In this document: positions 1-8,350 of the stretch, one piece after another
Layout of the letters: each line of letters opens with the position of its first letter
Position numbering within the stretch: position 1 is the first letter of the stretch
Assembly (NCBI RefSeq): GCF_005943945.1
Contig: NZ_CP040710.1
Coordinates: forward strand, 2,711,501 to 2,775,500
Direction of reading: 5' to 3'
Length of the DNA stretch: 64,000 nt
Source: Aggregatimonas sangjinii
GTDB lineage: Bacteria; Bacteroidota; Bacteroidia; Flavobacteriales; Flavobacteriaceae
Translations under genes and position numbers: made by a program
Notes under the pieces: model-generated
The model's database searches: none
Seen by the model: the letters and a program-made list of their open reading frames with translations, nothing else
What the model was told of the DNA's origin: nothing

Positions 1-2
1 GT

Positions 3-2003
3 GGCGATGGCGACCTCGCCATAAAATTTTCGAACCGTCTTGTAGAGGTATTTAATAAATTCGGCCATTTCGCCCTTGCTGATCGGTTTCCAGCACTCGT
101 CGATGAATATCGATTTTTTAACACTGGGTACCTGTCTAATTTTGCTCATGACCACATCTATACACAACATGGTGACCAAAGGAAACAGGACGGGATGATC
201 CTTGATGTTATCCATTTCGAAAACGATAAACCGCTCGGCAACGAGATCGATGGGGTTTCTTGAATTTAAAATTTCTGCATATTTGCCGTCGTGAAAATCA
301 CGGATAGAAAGTTGAAAGCTCATTTTATCGAAATAAACATCTTCTTTCTCCAGCACCGTATTGGCACACACGAACTCATAAAATGTTGACATACATGCAA
401 AAACCGCTGTGTTTTTTTGCAAAAACTCATAGTATGCATCTATGTACATCGCTAAAATTTGTTTTTCCTCCCTTCGGTAGCTATCATCGCCTTTCCATAG
501 AAATATGATCAAAGAGATGATGAAAACTTTCTTGTCTACCGTAATTTCTTCACCGCCCGTGTAGAAGGGGTTGAATTGTAGCGGCTCCCCGACATCATAG
601 GTAAAGTATTGCCCGTTACAGAGCTGGCATAGTTTTTTGTACGAATTCCCGATATCGATCATGACGATATGATGGCCTTGCTCGAAATACTGGCTGGCGA
701 TATGATTGATCAGAAATGACTTCCCGGTACCGGACGGCCCGAATATCAGGCGATTGCGATTTACGATAAGGCCCCGCTTTACAGGTTCGTCCCATAGATC
801 CAAACGCAGTGGCGCGCCGTTTTTACGATCACAGAACAATATGCCACTTTTATTGCCCTCGTAATAGCTTTCAAAATTCATAAGCACGGGGGCTTGTTCG
901 GAAACACCTATAAATTTGAAGGAATCCTGTAAAAATAGTGCCGCCCCGGGGCAATTGTTCAGATAAGCATTCTCGATGGCGTATTTTATCTGATAGGGCG
1001 TCATACCCAACTCCCGAAAAGAGTTTTTGATTTCCGTCCTATTTTTATCCAAGCCCTCTTGGCTCTCGTTCCAAATGATAACGCTATAGTGCTGTTTTAC
1101 GAATTTCAACTCCTTCTCCAGTACAGTTTGTATCAGGTCGTTTATCTGATCGTAAATCAATTTATTTTCCTTGGAGATGACGGCCAAACTTTTAAACTTG
1201 TTCATCTTGGAAGTAAGGTGGGAGTATAACTTTTCCGACTTTTCGATATAGATGACCTGGTTGTAGATATGGTTGCAATCAAGGCCGACACTTATAGGTT
1301 GTATAAAAGGAATCTGAAAGTCGGTCTTTGGGGTAGAGAAATCACCGTTTCGAATACTAGAGTCTATCTTAATGGGAAGCTGCAGATTCGAGGAAATCGA
1401 ATAAATTTCAGCGTGCTTGTTGCCCACTTGCAGTTTCTTGTCCATAAAGACATCTTTTAAAAAGGTATCTCCGTCTTTACTCAAGGAAAAATACTTGTCT
1501 AAAAGCAAGACCAAGGCATCATCCTTCAGCCGTTCTGCCGAGAAATAATTTTCCTTCGTTAAAAACGACATGCTGGCGACCACTAACTTTTGGAACTCTC
1601 CGGTTTCCTGAATAAACGTCTTATACAATTGCGGTTTCGAGGTAAACGAAATCGTATTTTTAGAATCTTTCGTCAATACCAGATAGCATTCGTGGCTCAG
1701 GGTGGGCTTTTCAAAGAAAAACTGGTTGTCGCTTCTGGTTAAAATGCTTTCTGCATCAGCCAGTGCGCCGGTTACCTTATCGATAAAAAAATAATCTTGT
1801 TTCTGAATGATGGTTCCTTCTGGAAAGGATCGGATGAATTTGTCAAAAATAGCGTTGATATCATTGATAGAGTCTACATCCATTGAATAAATTTGGGGCA
1901 GCTCTAATTTGTACACCACACTTATGTCGCCCTTTTTAGAGATTAAAAGATTATTCTCGATTGCGTAAATGGGCAGTACTTCCTCCAGTTTTTTACTTTT
2001 CAT
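3..2003 (-). CDS. traG: TraG-family conjugative transfer ATPase (partial, C-terminus beyond left edge)
   Basis: This is the VirB4-type ATPase that powers the Bacteroidota conjugative type IV secretion apparatus at the inner membrane. The frame is open from the ATG at 2003 to the left edge, giving 667 residues without a stop, so the C-terminus is missing. A Walker A (GPSGTGKS) is at about residues 422-429, followed by FLINHIASQYF, and a Walker B-like FIDECWK is near residue 633. The N-terminal half matches the layout of TraG N-terminal domains. Five bases separate its start from the stop of traM, so they are co-transcribed. The order TraM then TraG differs from CTnDOT, where TraG comes well before TraM, so this is probably a divergent flavobacterial conjugation module. 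I am confident of the family; the symbol follows Bacteroides transposon usage. Confidence 0.88.
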   Translation of the reverse strand, partial: MKSKKLEEVLPIYAIENNLLISKKGDISVVYKLELPQIYSMDVDSINDINAIFDKFIRSFPEGTIIQKQDYFFIDKVTGALADAESILTRSDNQFFFEKPTLSHECYLVLTKDSKNTISFTSKPQLYKTFIQETGEFQKLVVASMSFLTKENYFSAERLKDDALVLLLDKYFSLSKDGDTFLKDVFMDKKLQVGNKHAEIYSISSNLQLPIKIDSSIRNGDFSTPKTDFQIPFIQPISVGLDCNHIYNQVIYIEKSEKLYSHLTSKMNKFKSLAVISKENKLIYDQINDLIQTVLEKELKFVKQHYSVIIWNESQEGLDKNRTEIKNSFRELGMTPYQIKYAIENAYLNNCPGAALFLQDSFKFIGVSEQAPVLMNFESYYEGNKSGILFCDRKNGAPLRLDLWDEPVKRGLIVNRNRLIFGPSGTGKSFLINHIASQYFEQGHHIVMIDIGNSYKKLCQLCNGQYFTYDVGEPLQFNPFYTGGEEITVDKKVFIISLIIFLWKGDDSYRREEKQILAMYIDAYYEFLQKNTAVFACMSTFYEFVCANTVLEKEDVYFDKMSFQLSIRDFHDGKYAEILNSRNPIDLVAERFIVFEMDNIKDHPVLFPLVTMLCIDVVMSKIRQVPSVKKSIFIDECWKPISKGEMAEFIKYLYKTVRKFYGEVAIA

Positions 2004-2008
2004 AAGCC

Positions 2009-3109
2009 TTATTTTACGTTCACATTAATCCATAGGTGATACTTTCGGGGCATAAACACCCGCTTTTTATCCAAAACTTCCTGGGTTACCTCGTTAACGG
2101 TTGCCAACAAACCCAGCTGTTTGGCCTCATCTAGGTCTATACCGGTATTTTGACCCCCGAACGTACTGTTCTGCGTACCCCGTTGCTTTACATAATCGAC
2201 CACTTCTTTCGCTACCTTCGAGGGTATTTTCGGCCAGCTGTTGTTTCCCAAATGAATACCGGGCCGCCCGTCAAAATCGTAGATTTCGAGACTGATGGGA
2301 TACAGCTCCGCACCTATCTTGTAGCTCTCGATATCTATTGTTAATCGGTCAAGACCACCAAAACCGGCTTTCCCATAAATAATGGCACCCTTGGGAATGA
2401 TGATTGCGGGTTCGCTTAAGCGCATAGCTTCTTTGGTCAATATGGCGACGGTGCTGCCTATGGTTAAAATTCCCTGATCCACAGTTTCCCCAGGAATCAA
2501 TAATGTTCCCCGTGTTTGAGACAATTCGCCTGTAGCCCCTTGAAAGAAGGTGTCGCGTTCATCGTTCTGCTTTCTGAGCTCGGCCAAGGTGGGTTTTTTG
2601 TCCGGTAGGTCGGTCGAATCCAGTTCGGTCGTCGGATAGGGTGCAGGCTGTCTCGCCGTTTCGTACCCACCGCTCGGATACGAGCTACCATTCGCAGCAT
2701 TGCTTTCTGCCATAAGTTCTTCTTGCATACGAATCATTTCTAAAAACTCCTGCTCCATTTGCTGCTGTTCCAATTGCTCGCTTGAAAATCCTGCTGCACT
2801 ATCGATGGTGGAGGTCTCCCGTCTTTTGAACGGATTGAAATCGGTCAGGAACCCATCTTCATTTTCCACGTTTTCAACCTCGTCAACAAGCGATCCTCCA
2901 CTATCTCTAATCTTCATACTTTCGTCGTTGTATCCTTTTAACTTCGAAATACTATCGAATTTTGTTTCATCGACTTCGGGAGTAGTGACGGAGAATTCGC
3001 CATCAACTTCTTCACTCTCGGTATAGAATATGCTCGTCATCAAAAACACGATCAAACTCATAAATACCACAAATACGGCTATTACTATCGTTTTTTTCTT
3101 TTTATCCAT
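2009..3109 (-). CDS. traM: Conjugative transposon TraM-like protein
   Basis: Structural component of the Bacteroidota conjugation apparatus, probably VirB10-like and spanning the periplasm. A lysine-rich start (MDKKKK) is followed by one membrane segment at residues 7-27, then a long polar, Glu/Gln-rich linker to about residue 195. The C-terminal domain (about 200-366) carries the TraM pattern: PGETVDQGILTIGSTV, IPKGAIIYGKA, and YPISLEIYDFDG, ending in a beta-strand tail (WINVNVK). At 366 residues it is close to family length. It lies 3 bp downstream of the M23 peptidase gene and 5 bp upstream of traG on the same strand, clearly one operon. The N-terminal linker is poorly conserved, so the assignment rests on the C-terminal half and the context. 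Confidence 0.8.
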   Translation of the reverse strand: MDKKKKTIVIAVFVVFMSLIVFLMTSIFYTESEEVDGEFSVTTPEVDETKFDSISKLKGYNDESMKIRDSGGSLVDEVENVENEDGFLTDFNPFKRRETSTIDSAAGFSSEQLEQQQMEQEFLEMIRMQEELMAESNAANGSSYPSGGYETARQPAPYPTTELDSTDLPDKKPTLAELRKQNDERDTFFQGATGELSQTRGTLLIPGETVDQGILTIGSTVAILTKEAMRLSEPAIIIPKGAIIYGKAGFGGLDRLTIDIESYKIGAELYPISLEIYDFDGRPGIHLGNNSWPKIPSKVAKEVVDYVKQRGTQNSTFGGQNTGIDLDEAKQLGLLATVNEVTQEVLDKKRVFMPRKYHLWINVNVK

Positions 3110-3112
3110 TTT

Positions 3113-3664
3113 CTATCTGCTTAGTACGCTATTGTGCGTGATAACGCTCTTTCGCTGCTGTATTAGTTGTTCCCAAAATAACAATGGGTTTACCTTGGTA
3201 TTCAACCTCCAAATCTCAAAATGCAGGTGCGGGCCCGTCACTTGGCCCGTTTCACCTACGGTACCAATGGTTTGCCCCCTTTCGGTTATAGCACCCTCAT
3301 CGATAAGCATTAGCTCGAGATGCCCGTAAAGTGTTTTGGTTCCGTTTATATGTTGAATTACAATATGGTTGCCGTACCCTTTTTCGTAAGAAGCCTTGAT
3401 TACCAAGCCCTTGGCGGCAGCATAGACCGAACTTCCGCTATTGGCGACCAAATCTATCCCATGGTGTTTTTTTGGTATATGGTGCAAAGGATGGATACGA
3501 TTGCCATAAGATGACGACAAGCGTTTAAAGTCTTTTTTGGCCAACGGAAAGTAACTCGGCTGCCCTTGATCGATAAAGTCCGATCCCGCCAAAAGATATT
3601 GCCCCACCAAACCTTGCATACCCATAAAAAATACACAGAACACTACGATGCCATATTTGCCCAT
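3113..3664 (-). CDS. M23-family peptidoglycan endopeptidase of the conjugation module
   Basis: A small (183 aa) exported LytM-type zinc peptidase, likely to open peptidoglycan locally for assembly of the conjugation channel. An N-terminal hydrophobic segment (residues 4-22) acts as signal peptide or anchor. The M23 core is complete: the zinc ligands H68 and D71 in HHGID, H115 in LYGHL, and the HLH motif at 146-148 in GPHLHFE. It sits between the coupling protein gene (22 bp upstream) and traM (3 bp downstream). Dedicated M23 or lysozyme-like enzymes are common in conjugation operons, and the placement between tra genes supports that role rather than general wall turnover. Confidence 0.85.
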   Translation of the reverse strand: MGKYGIVVFCVFFMGMQGLVGQYLLAGSDFIDQGQPSYFPLAKKDFKRLSSSYGNRIHPLHHIPKKHHGIDLVANSGSSVYAAAKGLVIKASYEKGYGNHIVIQHINGTKTLYGHLELMLIDEGAITERGQTIGTVGETGQVTGPHLHFEIWRLNTKVNPLLFWEQLIQQRKSVITHNSVLSR

Positions 3665-3686
3665 ACTACGTTTATTAATACTCTGG

Positions 3687-5684
3687 TTAAACTTGGTCTT
3701 CCTTTGTTTCCAAACTGAAAAAATCCGCTTTGGCGTCCTCTAAATCCGATGCACTCTCCGCTGCCTTGTTTTCTTCTTCATATATGGCGTTTAGCTCATA
3801 GGTGACAAGGATATCGATCTCATCGACAATGCGTTTAAAATTCCCTTCGACCAAATCATCTAAAGACTCCTCCGGAATGATGGTGGGCATTGGTTTTACA
3901 ATCTGATCTACCCGCTTATCAACCTTAATTTTCCCCCTAAAAATCTTACGGTTTATCTCCTCGCCGAAATTATCGGCAACTACACCTACGAATTCTCCTT
4001 GCGACAGTTGCGATATGGTCGAGACCGGTATCACGAATTCTAAACTCTCATTGATGGTGTAGGAGGTACTACCCGTGTCTACAGAGACATTTTTAAGCTT
4101 TTGTTTCTTCTTGCCAAAAATCTCTTGGAGTTTGGTAGCCGTTCCGCTACGTACAGACCCACTAAATATATTACCCACAATGTTGAAAATAGTTTCAGCG
4201 ATCTTATCCCCATAGTCGCGCTTCAACTGCTCCAGGTCTTGCATGCCAATTGTAGTAGAAATCTTGTTGGACCTAGCAGTCGCAATAAGATTGTCCAAGC
4301 CCATGAAGTACATTGTGGGTAGCTCATCAATTATAACAGAACAAGGTTGTTTTCCTTGTTTGTTGATTTCTTTGAGTAGTTGCGTTGCAACAAGACCAAG
4401 AGCCGGGGAATTCGTAGTTTGGGTCGTAGGCGAATTGGCCAAGATAAAAATGGTCGGCGCCTCGGGATTATTAATATCCAACGAAACGTTCATCTCGGGA
4501 TAGACATTATTCCCCATGACCCAGAACAACTCTTTTGTCGCCAACTGTGAAAGCGGAATTCGCGCCGATGCGGTCTGCCCTGCCAATTGCTCATAAGCCT
4601 CCTTTGCCAAGGCATCGGCGAAGGGCGTCATAAAAAACTTGAGTTCCGGATAGTTTACGAATATCTTAAAAACCTGTTCATCAGGGCAGGAAGCCAAAGC
4701 AATGGCATGTGGCAAGGTGCAATACTTACCCTCTTCGTATATTTTCAAAAAATAGATACAACAGGCGAAATAGGATATTGCCGATTGTGCGAAAAAATCT
4801 TTTTTGGTAATCCACTCCTTATTTAAATTGTACAAAACGGTTTGTGAGGCCTCGATGGCGTCGGCCGCTTTGCGAATAAGTGTAGGATTGATAGGGTTTA
4901 CAAAATTCGACTCCGACAAATCGTCTAAAGAAATCACGGTAAATTTCGGTTCGATGTTGTAGAGCGCTTTATAATAATTGAAGAAGGCGTGTGTTTCCTT
5001 GGCCAATGACGGATACTTGAAGTCATAGACCATCATGGTAAATTGCTTTTGAATGTGCTGTCTAATGTATTCCTCGATTACGGAGTAGGATTTTCCCGAG
5101 CCAGGTGTACCCAGTACCATGGTCGCCCGAAACGGGTTTACCACGTTTACCGTGCCCTTATCCGTTTTAAAATTTACAGAATACGGATTTTCCTGTACGG
5201 AATTGCCTTGTTTGAACTCTTGATTTTTTTCGTTGAATTCATCTTTACTACCAAAGTATCTGAAATGTCTTCTCAACCTGATGTAAGATGCCATAAATCC
5301 GGTAAACGATATAAAAGTGATACCGAAATAAAGGTACAACTGACCAATAAGCAGTGGAGATATGATAAAGATGAGAGAAAACAATGCGACAAATAAGACG
5401 TATTTGTTTTGCTTGTTGTCTTCCTCAGGCTTTTTCTTGACTTTGAAACCTAAACTTATAAATGAAACTACCAGTAAAATAATCACTCTCATGAGTACGG
5501 GATTTTCATCAAATGGCACCACCTTAACTATTTTCAAAAGCACGGTGGTCACCTGTCGAATTTCAATCCCCTTTTGAAACAAGAAGGTATAGTAGTTCAC
5601 ATACATTTCGCCCAGGATAAAGAGGAAACAGGTTACAAAAACCATAATGAACAGTACATCTATTGATAATTTCTCGTCTTTCAT
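3687..5684 (-). CDS. Type IV coupling protein (TraD/VirD4/MobC-like ATPase)
   Basis: Hexameric inner-membrane ATPase that brings the relaxase-DNA complex to the conjugation channel. The N-terminus has membrane segments at about residues 8-36, 66-80 and 95-134. The ATPase domain follows, with Walker A GTPGSGKS at 192-199 and Walker B VIIDE near 450, then the TraG/TraD C-terminal pattern (GLDNLIATARSNKIS, DLEQLKRDYGD, IFNIVGNIFSGS). The 665-residue length suits Bacteroidota MobC-type coupling proteins. In Bacteroides mobilisation loci a relaxase (mobB) usually lies just upstream of mobC. Here the upstream side (above 5684) has no relaxase but a gap and an acyltransferase. Either the relaxase lies elsewhere or this is one end of a rearranged element. 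Confidence 0.88.
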   Translation of the reverse strand: MKDEKLSIDVLFIMVFVTCFLFILGEMYVNYYTFLFQKGIEIRQVTTVLLKIVKVVPFDENPVLMRVIILLVVSFISLGFKVKKKPEEDNKQNKYVLFVALFSLIFIISPLLIGQLYLYFGITFISFTGFMASYIRLRRHFRYFGSKDEFNEKNQEFKQGNSVQENPYSVNFKTDKGTVNVVNPFRATMVLGTPGSGKSYSVIEEYIRQHIQKQFTMMVYDFKYPSLAKETHAFFNYYKALYNIEPKFTVISLDDLSESNFVNPINPTLIRKAADAIEASQTVLYNLNKEWITKKDFFAQSAISYFACCIYFLKIYEEGKYCTLPHAIALASCPDEQVFKIFVNYPELKFFMTPFADALAKEAYEQLAGQTASARIPLSQLATKELFWVMGNNVYPEMNVSLDINNPEAPTIFILANSPTTQTTNSPALGLVATQLLKEINKQGKQPCSVIIDELPTMYFMGLDNLIATARSNKISTTIGMQDLEQLKRDYGDKIAETIFNIVGNIFSGSVRSGTATKLQEIFGKKKQKLKNVSVDTGSTSYTINESLEFVIPVSTISQLSQGEFVGVVADNFGEEINRKIFRGKIKVDKRVDQIVKPMPTIIPEESLDDLVEGNFKRIVDEIDILVTYELNAIYEEENKAAESASDLEDAKADFFSLETKEDQV

Positions 5685-6234
5685 TCGCTAACGCTAATTC
5701 TGGTATTATTGAGTTCAAATAAACATCTCTTGTCAGTCTTGCAAACTTTAAATTCAAATGGGATGGTTACTGAACTTGTCTCAAATATATCCTAAAGAAG
5801 AGGCGAAAGAAGCTGTTTTGTAATAAGTGGGAGATTAGGGGTAAAACTGTACTATTCCTTTTAAAATGAAGGTTGCAGATAGGGGAATTCTAGTCTTTGT
5901 GAGGAGCACGCCCAGAAAAAGTGACTATAAACCTTAGCTAAATTCTTATTAAAAAAGTCACTTCGACAGTCTATGACCGCTATACATATCTATAAAAGCA
6001 CAATGCCCTCCGGAGCTTTTCTTTCAAATTTAGATAGAAAACCGACTGAGGTAAGGCTACACGCTTTTCGACCGCCAAATGCCGTACCGAAAATAAAGCA
6101 GTCGATTTCGTAGGAAATCGTACCCATGGGCCGCCTCTAATTTGGAAACTTGTTTGCTTTAGGTAACGGCAAAAAGTATATCTGAAATCTTCAACGGAAC
6201 GATAGACTAGCCAAAACAATGTGGAAAGCATATG
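5685..6234. other. 545-bp gap upstream of the coupling protein, no firm gene
   Basis: This is where a relaxase gene or oriT would be expected, but I recognise neither. On the minus strand around 5980-6231 two overlapping frames stay open: an 83-codon frame (5980-6231) and a 45-codon frame (5990-6127) beginning MGTISYEID and ending KAPEGIVLL. The second has a more protein-like composition but no clear ribosome-binding site. The remainder (5685-5980) is AT-rich with no structure I can support. Confidence 0.4.
5990..6127 (-). CDS. Possible small ORF (45 aa), unknown
   Basis: A short ATG-started frame with balanced, protein-like composition (MGTISYEID, FGTAFGGRKA, SVGFLSKFERKAPEG) lying in the gap beside the conjugation genes. 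A longer open frame (5980-6231) overlaps it one base out of register. Either may be chance, or the segment may be a conserved non-coding element that happens to read open. No signal peptide, membrane segment or family is visible. Confidence 0.2.
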   Translation of the reverse strand: MGTISYEIDCFIFGTAFGGRKACSLTSVGFLSKFERKAPEGIVLL

Positions 6235-7314
6235 CTATTTCAAGAAAAGAAACCGCTGCACTATCTTACCCCTATGCGCAGCTAGCGGTCGTTCGATCAA
6301 GTAAAACGACGCAATGGAAATTGCCATAACTAGAAATAGTGGTAAAAACATGGTAGTGGCACTGATGACCTGTTCACCTATCTGTCTGTAGGTAACACCA
6401 AAATAGTAGAAAACAGGATAGTGGTAGAGGTAGATGCCGTAGCTGATCTTACCTATGAAACCAATTGCCCTATTGCCGAACAAAATGTGTAGCGAACCAT
6501 TTCTATTTTCCTGCAATAACACTATCAAAAAGATACATGCGGAACACAATGAAAATAGGAATAGCTGTATAAAAGGCGCCACTACATTACTAACGAAACT
6601 AAGGTACGGTACGAATGCCCCAACACAAAGTGTTAGTATAGTTAAAGGCACCAACCACAAGATAACCTTCCCGTATTCCCATTTGGCTAGCTTTTGTTCG
6701 TTAAATGCCAAAAAACAACCGATACCTAAAGAAAGAATGCGAAATTGTGTTGCATGATACACTATATCGTACAATGCGTTTTCTTCAACAGCCAAATAGG
6801 CACACCAACAGGATATTAAAACGGTACCCAAAACGACCGGGACCACCATTTTCTTTAATATCGGCAATTGAAATAAATACATGATGAACGGCCACAGGAT
6901 GTAGAAATGCTCTTCGACCGACAGCGACCAAGTTTGAAGTAAGGGATGGTCTGAATGCTCGTACATGAAATAGTAGTTGGCACCATATAGCGCCAAATAT
7001 TCCATACCCTCCCACGAAAAAAGAAAACCACAAATGAGTATACTCAGATAGTAAATTGGAAATATACGAATGGCCCGTTTCAGATAAAAGACACAGAATG
7101 AGAATGTCTTTTCCTTTTTTTCCTTAATTAATATGCGCGTAATCAAGAAACCACTTAAAACAAAGAAAATGTCTACGCTCAGGTAACCAATTCTAAAAAT
7201 ACCGACCAGATGATACAAGTCATTCGCCCAACCCGTATCAGCTAGTCTAGGGAAATGGGAAATTACGATTGCTAATGCCGCAAAACCCCTAAGACCATCT
7301 AGTACTTTTATCAT
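6235..7314 (-). CDS. Acyltransferase 3 family membrane protein (OafA/YrhL-like)
   Basis: A 359-residue integral membrane protein expected to O-acylate a surface or envelope glycan. It opens with the family signature LDGLRGFAALAIVISH (catalytic His near residue 20) and continues with YLSVDIFFVLSGFLIT. It then shows WSLSVEEHFYILWP and alternating hydrophobic helices (about ten), ending near SFYLIERPLAAH; the full set of acyltransferase-3 motifs is intact. It stands alone: upstream is a 235-bp gap to the response regulator and downstream the gap beside the conjugation genes. The substrate cannot be told; no polysaccharide cluster is nearby. Confidence 0.9.
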   Translation of the reverse strand: MIKVLDGLRGFAALAIVISHFPRLADTGWANDLYHLVGIFRIGYLSVDIFFVLSGFLITRILIKEKKEKTFSFCVFYLKRAIRIFPIYYLSILICGFLFSWEGMEYLALYGANYYFMYEHSDHPLLQTWSLSVEEHFYILWPFIMYLFQLPILKKMVVPVVLGTVLISCWCAYLAVEENALYDIVYHATQFRILSLGIGCFLAFNEQKLAKWEYGKVILWLVPLTILTLCVGAFVPYLSFVSNVVAPFIQLFLFSLCSACIFLIVLLQENRNGSLHILFGNRAIGFIGKISYGIYLYHYPVFYYFGVTYRQIGEQVISATTMFLPLFLVMAISIASFYLIERPLAAHRGKIVQRFLFLK

Positions 7315-7549
7315 TGTCGGCGAAATCGATTTTACGTGAGCGCTGCTGTGTAAGCGAGGCTAAAATAGCAAGTGTCACCAAGGTAAACTTGCACATTTTC
7401 ATAAGTGGTAGAAAGCCAATTTTAACGGTATCAAATACGCATAAGTGAGAAAAATGCGAGTGGCGCATTAGCAGGTATAGAGAATCACTTCAGATTTTTG
7501 GAAAAAAGTGCGCCTTATCATGATAAGGAAAGTATATCGCCTTTTCCGG

Positions 7550-8296
7550 TTATTTCAACTTTAAAAAGCGATAAAGCGAATTTACCTTTCGTTTAGAGAT
7601 AGGCAAATATTTTTGGGATTTCATTCGCAGATAGTTCCCATCTTTTTTATGAATGTTTACCGCGAAATTCATATTTACCAAGAGCGAATGATGAATACGA
7701 AAAAAATGGTTATTGGTAAGAAGTTTTTCATATTCCCCGATGTTCTTGCTTGCCATTTTTGTCGTTTTATCCTCAAGATGAAAAATAGTATAACGCCCGT
7801 CTGATTCTAGGTATAGTACCTGGTCTACAGGAACGATTTGAACTTCATTCGTAGATGGTATAGCAATCTGCTTTAAAGGCGTACTATTGTCTAAAAAGTC
7901 ATTTTCCTGAGACGCTAGATTGCTCAGTTCAATATTTCGTTTCGCTTTCTTGACAGCTAATACCAAGCTTTCAGGTTTGAGCGGCTTCAACAAATAATCG
8001 GTAACCAAGTGTTTGAATGCCTCAACGGCATACTCTGTATGAGAGCTAATGATGATGATTTCAATTTCGTGCAAGTAAGCCAATTTCTCTAAAACCCTAA
8101 AAGAATTCTTTCCCTCGAGGTTCATATCGAGAAAAATGATGTCGGGACGCATTTTTTTTAAAACCAACTTAGCCTCGTTAACGTTGCGTGCTTCCCCGAT
8201 AAGGTTAATTTCTTCGCATAAACTCTTAAGATGATACTTTAAAAGATCGCTATGGTCTTTTTCGTCCTCAATAATTATGGCACTAAATTCTTTCAC
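7550..8296 (-). CDS. LytTR-family response regulator
   Basis: A 248-residue two-component response regulator. The receiver domain (about 1-120) has the acidic pair E10/D11, the phospho-acceptor D57 in FLDMNLEGK, and K104 in YLLKPLKPE. The C-terminal LytTR DNA-binding domain (about 145-245) shows VDQVLYLESDGRYTIFHLED and FFRIHHSLLVN. It follows the histidine kinase gene after 54 bp on the same strand, so the pair almost certainly works together. LytTR regulators commonly act on envelope, adhesion or secreted-product genes; no target site was identified here. Confidence 0.92.
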   Translation of the reverse strand: MKEFSAIIIEDEKDHSDLLKYHLKSLCEEINLIGEARNVNEAKLVLKKMRPDIIFLDMNLEGKNSFRVLEKLAYLHEIEIIIISSHTEYAVEAFKHLVTDYLLKPLKPESLVLAVKKAKRNIELSNLASQENDFLDNSTPLKQIAIPSTNEVQIVPVDQVLYLESDGRYTIFHLEDKTTKMASKNIGEYEKLLTNNHFFRIHHSLLVNMNFAVNIHKKDGNYLRMKSQKYLPISKRKVNSLYRFLKLK

Positions 8297-8350
8297 GGAG
8301 TTAGGGGAATTGATCTGGAAATACTACTTAGTAAAGATAAGATTAAATTA

